64,000 nucleotides of DNA from Rhabdophis nuchalis. Its lineage: Eukaryota; Chordata; Lepidosauria; Squamata; Natricidae. A program made the position numbers and the translations under genes. The DNA lies in assembly GCA_039707465.1 (NCBI GenBank), contig CM077643.1:68681105-68745104 (forward strand). Direction: 5' to 3'. Positions within the stretch are counted from its first letter, which is position 1. Every line of letters starts with the position of its first letter. Below are positions 57,634-64,000 of this stretch, in pieces. Below the pieces are notes generated by a model. The model ran no database searches. It worked only from the letters and a program-made list of their open reading frames with translations, and was not told where the DNA came from.

Positions 57634-58063
57634 AACTCTAGACTACATTAATAGAAGTATAGAATCTAGATCACATGAAGTTCTAATATACTTTGCAAAC
57701 CCTTAGTAAGACCAGACTTGGAATACTGCATCCAGTTCTGGTTCCCACAATATAAAAAGATATTGAAAGATGAGGTGGTAAAACTATTTTCCAAAGCACC
57801 AAAAGGAAAGACAAAAAACAATGGATAGAATGGATAGAAATGGATAGAAACAACATAGAACCAAGGAGAAAATTCCTAACAGTGAGAACAAGCAACTGAT
57901 GGAATAGTTTGCTTTCAGAAATTGTGGGTGCTCCATCATTGGAAGCTTTCAAAAAAAGACTGGAAAACCATATGTCTGAAATGGTAAAAACAAAAATTTC
58001 TTGCTTGAGCAGGAGGTTGGACTAGAAGACCTCCAAGATCTCTTCCAACTCTATTATTCTATG
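57634..58063 (+). mobile_element. 5'-truncated CR1 LINE with internal deletion
   Basis: 'Agaccagacttggaatactg' (RPDLEY) and 'catccagttctggttcccac', then a deletion joins 'aaaaagatattgaaa' to 'ctattttccaaagcaccaaa'. It continues with the INQW-equivalent 'ctgatggaatagtttgc' and ends 'ttggactagaagacctccaa' and 'ctattattctatg'. Inactive. Confidence 0.82.
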
Positions 58064-59396
58064 TTTTATATGGACCACTACACAATGTAGCTAAACTGTT
58101 ATTCAGTGTGTCATGCAAACACAACCAATGTATCTTTGCGCAGAGTATTAGTACCTTGGAAATCATTGTGTTGATTTCTTCCTCTCTTCAATCAATGAAT
58201 GTTGAAATGTAAGGACATTAACTCCAATTTATAACCAACCAACAAAACCCCTGCTTACACAATTTAAGATCCATTGGCTTTTAAGCTAAAAGTAATTATT
58301 GATGGAAGGCAGCATCAGCTACTCTGCCAAAATGCAAATGATTATTTCCCATTAATCTGTCTTCTTTGGTGCATCTTTGATGCCTCTTAAGCATGTATCT
58401 TTGGACAGCACTGACATTTATTACAGTGGTTTGTTGCCCTTCTTGTTAAAAGCACCTATCATTAGTTTGCAGTAATTTTATTACCTGGTTTGGAATTGGA
58501 GACTAACCAAACTTTGAGAAAAGGCTGCATTATTGATCTCATTTTAATCATGCCTTTAAAAAGAATCATTCATCTATTCATCTATGATGTCTTAGTCAGA
58601 AATGAAAGGTCGAAGAAAAAGTTGGAATAATTTGTTCAGGAAAGTAAGAGAGCTAATACCAAAATAATTATGAATGGGTTATTAGGGATTATACTAGAAT
58701 ATGAACTTAATAATTTTCAAAAACATAAGCAGGACTAGATCTGATTAACACTTGCATAAGAGGTTGGCATGGTAATTGAAAAAAAAATCATTTTTGTACA
58801 ACTTCCAATAAAATTATATATGGATGTGTCCATAAAATCACCAATAGTCAAAGGTGACTTGGGGGAAAAAGGTCTTTACTTTGTAAAAAAAATTCCATTA
58901 ATTTTGGTGAGTTTATTCCCCTGCCCTTCCATTGCAGGTTGAATCACTTTATATGGAACCCTAACAAAAATATTAGCAAAATGTTAACGTCTCACACTAT
59001 GGTTCTCATCTAAACTACTATGTATTTTCAAAACAAAGTAAGAATTGAAGGTTGTTGGTTTCTCAAAAACATAGAACCAAGCTGGGTTGTTTACCAGGAT
59101 CAGGTGTTTATCTTCCAAGCTTTTGCTGGAGCCCATCTTCAGGGAACCTCTCTCCACCAGAATATGTTCTTGGGTTGTTCTCTGCCGTTATTCTCATGAT
59201 AACATAGTCATAAAGCTATTTGATTTACATACATAATTACAAAGCAATTGATTTTGTAAATAAATGTAATTGTAATGGTTTTAAATTATATTTTTAAAAA
59301 ATGAGAAAGGAATTTAATATCTACCTAGAGAGGTGCTACCATTAGTTTATTAATATTTCCTGGAATTTGTATGAAATATATCTTTTTCAGTAACAG
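58064..59396. other. AT-rich DNA, mostly unassigned
   Basis: The minus strand of 59060-59170 has 'ccctgaagatgggctccagc', a form seen in repeat ends, but I cannot name it. Nothing else supported. Confidence 0.45.
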
Positions 59397-59483
59397 TTGG
59401 ATGGGACAAACTTACATCAAGTTCTCCATCTGGGCAAAGCTAAATATAGAATGGGGTTTGGCAGTCCTCATCAATGTTTCCTA

Positions 59484-59487
59484 AGCA

Positions 59488-59525
<38 letters not shown>

Positions 59526-59530
59526 GTAAT
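59484..59530 (+). repeat. (CAA)n microsatellite
   Basis: About 13 CAA units after 'cctaagcaaaa'. It may be the tail of a LINE fragment (59397-59483, 'gggcaaagctaaatatagaa'), but that part is unassigned. Confidence 0.85.
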
Positions 59531-59554
59531 AATAATAAAAATAACAAAGATAAA

Positions 59555-60425
59555 CAGATTGTCAAAGAAGAAAAATATGCTGTGGCTGATTATATAAAAG
59601 ACAGCCAAGAAAAAGCATTGAAGTGAGTTAAAAATTCAAATGTATTGAATGTGCAAGAAATAAAATATGAATATTGAAATAATGTAATCAAAAGAACAGA
59701 ATGCTGGCAAGAAAAAATTATTACATAGTTAATTTCTACAGAAGATTGTGGGAAAAGTATATAACGATAAAACCTGGCCATGCCTTACAATTGGAACATT
59801 TAAAAACAGGAACTGAAGTTTGAATTTGTCTGTTCAAAAGTAGTAGACAAAAAATTGAAAAAGTTCACTAAGCATTAAGATCTGAAAAGATCTGAAAATA
59901 AAAATGGAAAGATTATGGCTTAAGTGGTCCACGTGGTTAGTGGCACATGAGGTGCCATACCAAAAAATCTTGGAAGGTGCTTAGAAAATTTGCACATTGA
60001 AATAATTTCCATCTGTCAATTACAAAAAGGCTGCATTGCTTTGATCTGCACTGTGTGGCTACATTATGAGTCCTATGTTCTTGGGTAGAACTTGATATAT
60101 ACAGTATGAAGGCCAACACAAGGTGAAGACCTGGCAGCATGATTTTACATTTTTGGGAGGAGGAGGAGGAGGAGGAGGAGGAGGAGGAGGAGGAGGAGGA
60201 GGAGGAGGAGGAGGAGGAGGAGGAGGAGGAGGAGGAGGAGATAAAAATAAAAAAAAGTTTGGTTCATTGACATTGCAATACCTGATGATGCGTAAAGAAA
60301 AAATCACAAAGTACCGGGACTTGCAAATTGAAGTTGAACAACTGTGGGAAAAGAAATTGTGGCTTGTCCCAAATGTAATTGGAGCCCTTGAAGCAATACC
60401 TAAAGGGCTACCTCTTTTTTTCTAA
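59555..60425 (+). pseudogene. R4-type LINE fragment, with a GGA repeat inside
   Basis: KEEKYAVADYIKDSQEKALK then KNSNVLNVQEIKYEY at 59560-59670; after a decayed middle, FIDIAIPDDA and, one frame over, KEKITKYRDLQIEVEQLWEK, then LVPNVIGALEAIPKG at 60256-60415. The last part is the restriction-like endonuclease end also seen at 44505-45290. A (GGA)28 run at 60156-60240 interrupts it. Stops and shifts make it inactive. Confidence 0.68.
60156..60240 (+). repeat. (GGA)n microsatellite, about 28 units
   Basis: Uninterrupted AGG/GGA triplets over 85 bases. They yield poly-glycine and poly-proline frames that are not genes. Confidence 0.95.
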
Positions 60426-61661
60426 ATCTACCTCTAAATTCTAAATTTATTGGACTTGAACATTCTGATTCTACAAAAAAAACCAGCCTGCATGGAACAG
60501 CTTATATCCTCCAATGTTACCTTAACAGTTCCTAGGTCTTTGGTTAGGACTCGAACTGTTGAGCTACCAACCAGCCCAAAGACTGTGAATCTCACCAAAG
60601 ATTAACCACATAATAACAACAACAAAAACAAAACATGTTCATTACTGTGATTTAAAGAACTAAACAGTGTAAGAATAAGAATCATGAATCAAACTGCTAT
60701 TAATATTAATTCAATTCTTAAGCTTATTAAATCTAAACATATTGTTGTATTGCTTACCTTCAGAATATGTATGTACTTTCTTCAATAGTGAGTTTTCCAG
60801 GTGGTTCTAGATGATTGAATAGTATAGGAAAATGTCTGTTTGTCTCTGTGCTCTAACACACCCCAAAGCTTTTACAAAACTTTGTTTTTAGACTATGGCA
60901 TCAGGATATCTGGATGTGAGCTATAAAGAATTCAAGTCACTGTTTGTGCATCCATATTGCTCTGCAGGTAGAAGATCTACTTGCTATATTCTAATTTGCA
61001 AAGTGTATTCAATACCTAGAACACATTTTATTTATCCTCTACTGATACAGCAAACTGAAATGCATACTATGGAACAATTTCCTTCTTGCTGATATATACA
61101 AATCCATATATTACTCAGCAAGTAAAGATATATGCAGTCACAGGAGGAAGTTTTAAAGTAACAACAGTGACAACTATTGCACTCCTTTACAATGGGATAA
61201 ACTGCTTAACATAATATTGATACTACTGACTTACAGTATATTTCACCAACTGATGATGGTTCAGTTTTAAGTACTTTGTATGTAGTTGGGTTTCTTCTGT
61301 GTAACTCATTGAGTAAGCCCTCTCAGTAAGGGATAAATTCTACAATTCTAGGATATTTTGAAAGAGAATGAGTTACCATTGAAGATAGGGTGGACAAGAT
61401 GTGTGACATGTATTTAAACGAAAAATAAACCTCTAAGAATCTGGATGTCTTCTGTGGAATAGCAATATTTTTTTTTTGTAAATTAAGATTCAGTAACATA
61501 ACATAGAATCATTTATTGAGATGGGTGGTTGCAGAAAATTAAGATAATAAAACAAAACAAAACAACATAATAAAGTAAAGTAAATTTGATGGTCACTTTA
61601 TTATCACATCACCCTGAAGTACTTAGATCTTATATCCAAAAATTTCTAAATTTTGCTTTCA
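60426..61661. other. AT-rich DNA, nothing recognised
   Basis: No gene or named repeat. Confidence 0.5.
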
Positions 61662-61669
61662 CATTAGAG

Positions 61670-61854
61670 AAGTGGTCCCCAACTTTTTGGATGCTAGGAA
61701 CCAGTTCTGTGGAGATGGATTTTACTGTGACTGGAAGGGTCATGGTTTTGTCCACTGCCTGCATCCCGGATATGCATGGATGGAGCTTTGCTCATTTGCA
61801 CAGCACAGTTTCTGCACATCTCAGACCAGTCCATGGCTCGGTTGGGGACCTCTG
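61670..61854. mobile_element. hAT MITE, imperfect target duplication
   Basis: 185 bp. Left 'agtggtccccaactttttgg', right 'ggttggggacctctg': inverted termini of a Charlie-like hAT type. Flanks 'cattagag' and 'ccttacaa' agree at 5 of 8 with TA in the middle of both. Old copy; the 103-codon frame through it has no similarity. Confidence 0.75.
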
Positions 61855-61862
61855 CCTTACAA

Positions 61863-63071
61863 GAACATTTTCTTTTGAAACACTGGGAAAATTATAAATG
61901 TAATGTGGACTAAGAAAGGAATTAGTCAGGATATTTTCAATTGCAAATTTATTTCAATGGTATTTTCACAAGAGGAAGTAAGCTTGATAAGAAAAAGTAG
62001 CATTGGCACATAATTGTGCATTTTCTTTTTATGTGTTTTGCTTGCATTTCCTTACTTTAAATCCCCATGTTGAAAATCTTTTTAAAAATGGGGATTTCAG
62101 CATGAAACAGTTGAAGTTTGGGAATATGGGAAATAGAAAATAAATGTCTTTCTACAAAAAAACGTTAAAATATTATGTCTTAATACATTTTTCAAGTATT
62201 TTATTACACTTTTGCTTGCCTTTGTTGTTCCAATAAATCTGCATATATTATGCTCAAAACAACACATTATTATGAACAAAATAACACATTTTGTCATTTC
62301 TGTAAAATTGGTGTGTGTATGTATACATACATACATGTATATGTATATATGTATATGTATAAATATTCTATAACATTTGTTAAGATAAATATTCCAATGA
62401 AGAGGCACTGCTGAAATACAACATCTTATTATTTAGTAGGATAAGTGTATGGTTCTCCTATACATCCAAATTCATTAATCATGTCTACATTGTTTATCAA
62501 ATGAAGAAATTAACATGTTCATGATTTTAAAAACACTGGTAGAAATGGGGAAAAATCACATTTCAATGAATATCATAAATAATGCTATTTCAACTTAACA
62601 GAGAAACCATAGTACATGTTTGTTAAGTGTCTCATAATATTCTGCTCCATTGTGCTCAGAGTGGGTCTTGTACTAAGACAACCATAACAGGACTGAAAAA
62701 AATCCGGAACACCAGTAGATGGTACCTCATCTACATATTGCTTCTTTTTAATAACCTTTCAGATTTCTGCAGTCCAGATATCACCATGCCCTGAATTGAC
62801 ACTCAGTAATTGCTTTGCTTTATTCTTTTTTCTTCTTCTTTTGGCTCTAACGTGAAATGAGATGCAAAGGAATGGCTTTTTAAATCACTTGCATTCTCTA
62901 AAGGAAAAGAAAATAGATTTGTATGGAAGATTTAAAAGCTATCTCTCAGGTATTTAGAAGCTATCGCTCAGGATTTTATCCACTTGAAAGTATAATATCA
63001 GCCAATAAGCACTGGAGGAGAAGGAATCTAAGGGCTCATTTAAAGATATATTCACTGCATAGTTGACTATA

Positions 63072-63102
<31 letters not shown>

Positions 63103-63308
63103 GAGATATAACTTTACCAATAAGCAGAAAATACTTGAGGAGGTTACAAGATATTTTGCAAGCATTCTGAGGTTCAATCCTGAGTGCATTCCACTTATTG
63201 TTCTGTCAGTCAACTGATACCTTATTTTAGGGTCACCTAATTATTATTGTTATTTTTGGCATATTGCAAATTTCAATTAACATTAACTTTGAGAGTCAAT
63301 GCATGTAG
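61863..63308. other. AT-rich DNA with simple repeats
   Basis: (TATG/TATA)n at 62318-62362 and a pure (TG)13 at 63077-63102. No gene. Confidence 0.6.
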
Positions 63309-63510
63309 GTACTTGAGGTGCTGGACTGGAAATGGGGACCTGGATTCATATACTCTGTTAGCTATAGAATTTTACTAGGCGATTTCAGGCCAGTCATATT
63401 CTCTCTCATTTCAGCCTATGTCTCATACATTATTGTTCGAAAGAGAAATTGGAGGATGGAGTACTACAATATTGCTGCAATCTGGAAGAAACACTCACAA
63501 ATAAATAAAT
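63309..63510 (+). mobile_element. Old tRNA/CORE-like SINE
   Basis: 'Gaggtgctggactggaaatg', 'acctggattcatatactctg' (B-box region), 'aggcgatttcaggccagtca', 'ctctctcatttcagcctatg', and the end 'cacaaataaataaatgg'. This order is the MIR-like squamate tRNA SINE; diverged, ends uncertain. Confidence 0.5.
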
Positions 63511-64000
63511 GGAACGTGAGAAATTGAAGGTTTGCAACTTTGGCTAGTGAACTTACTGCTTTAGTCAATTTCATTTCTAAAACGTTTGAAGAAAACTATG
63601 GCTATTTATACAGCAATTAATTATATAAATATACTTGTTATGCATCTGGAAAGTATGAAACTGCCTTTCAATTAGTTTGCCAGTTGGTCTGCCTTGGTTT
63701 CCCGTTCTCAAGTTCAGAAAGGTTTCTCCTATTCTGATATCCTTGAAATAGAGAGACATTGGTGATTCTTGACCTGTAGCTTTCATTCAGTTTCTTTTTG
63801 TTCCAAATTCTTTTAGTATAATTGCTGCCAATTCCATATGTATAGCTTTAGGTTAATTCTCCCATGCAAGAAAACTATTATGCTGGACCTGGTCTGGCCA
63901 TAAAACTATTTAGAAAGGAAATTCCATGCATTATAGCCTGATGATGGATACAGATGTGACTTTTGTTGGAAGATGAAGAAATCAGATTATATCACTAAAG
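63511..64000. other. AT-rich DNA, nothing recognised
   Basis: No feature supported to the window end. Confidence 0.5.

Noticed and set aside
60059..60425. Poly-glycine and poly-proline frames
   Set aside because: They are translations of a (GGA)28 microsatellite; the only meaningful residues nearby belong to the R4-type LINE end.
61586..61897. 103-codon frame
   Set aside because: It spans a hAT MITE with recognisable inverted ends, so it is not a gene.

Overview
The window reads as non-coding, AT-rich DNA from a squamate reptile, most likely a snake or close relative. That call rests on the repeat content, since I found no host protein-coding exon, tRNA or rRNA gene. All the supportable content is transposable elements, satellites and the old AT-rich sequence between them. 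It could be intergenic DNA or a large intron; the sequence alone does not decide. The mix is the one known from lizard and snake genomes: L2, CR1, L1 and R4 LINEs together; CR1 copies whose 3' ends run into ATTCT/ATTGT microsatellites; Sauria-type tRNA SINEs ending in CCTTTACCTTT; an L2-type-tailed tRNA SINE; many short hAT elements including a SPIN copy; a Helitron; a Ty1/copia remnant; and a solo LTR.

Layout. 0-5 kb: decayed L2 pieces, one L2 copy with an inverted 5' part (2.3-2.9 kb) and a 281-bp solo LTR (3.17-3.45 kb) whose TATA box lies in the loop of a perfect hairpin. 7-9.7 kb: L2 reverse-transcriptase and endonuclease segments on the minus strand. 10.8-15.3 kb: tRNA SINEs, an L1 tail, an L2 tail, hAT elements and a CR1 with a hAT element inside. 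17.2-24.8 kb: one CR1, then mostly unassigned DNA with a Ty1/copia remnant (20.4-21.5 kb). 24.8-29 kb: a second L2 copy with an inverted 5' end, plus two hAT elements. 29.8-32.35 kb: a 2.5-kb Helitron holding a 47-bp minisatellite and two tandemly duplicated CR1 copies. 36.6-40.4 kb: Sauria SINE, SPIN, an open 5'-truncated L2 reading frame and an inverted L2 copy tail-to-tail with it. 41.9-43.6 kb: a three-level nest (CR1 in CR1, Mariner-type element inside). 44.5-60.4 kb: two R4-type LINE tails, a palindromic hAT element, a long hAT relative, an ATTGT satellite, and an L2 inserted in a SINE tail. 61-64 kb: a last hAT element and an old SINE.

Nothing here acts as a cellular pathway. What the parts do together is record insertion order. 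Eight hAT elements have perfect 8-bp target duplications, seven of them with TA at the centre; the SPIN copy and one further copy have imperfect duplications that also carry the central TA. Two hAT elements of one family hit the same base of two CR1 copies. Boundaries of decayed elements are approximate (about 10-30 bases); boundaries given with target duplications are exact to the base as far as I can count.
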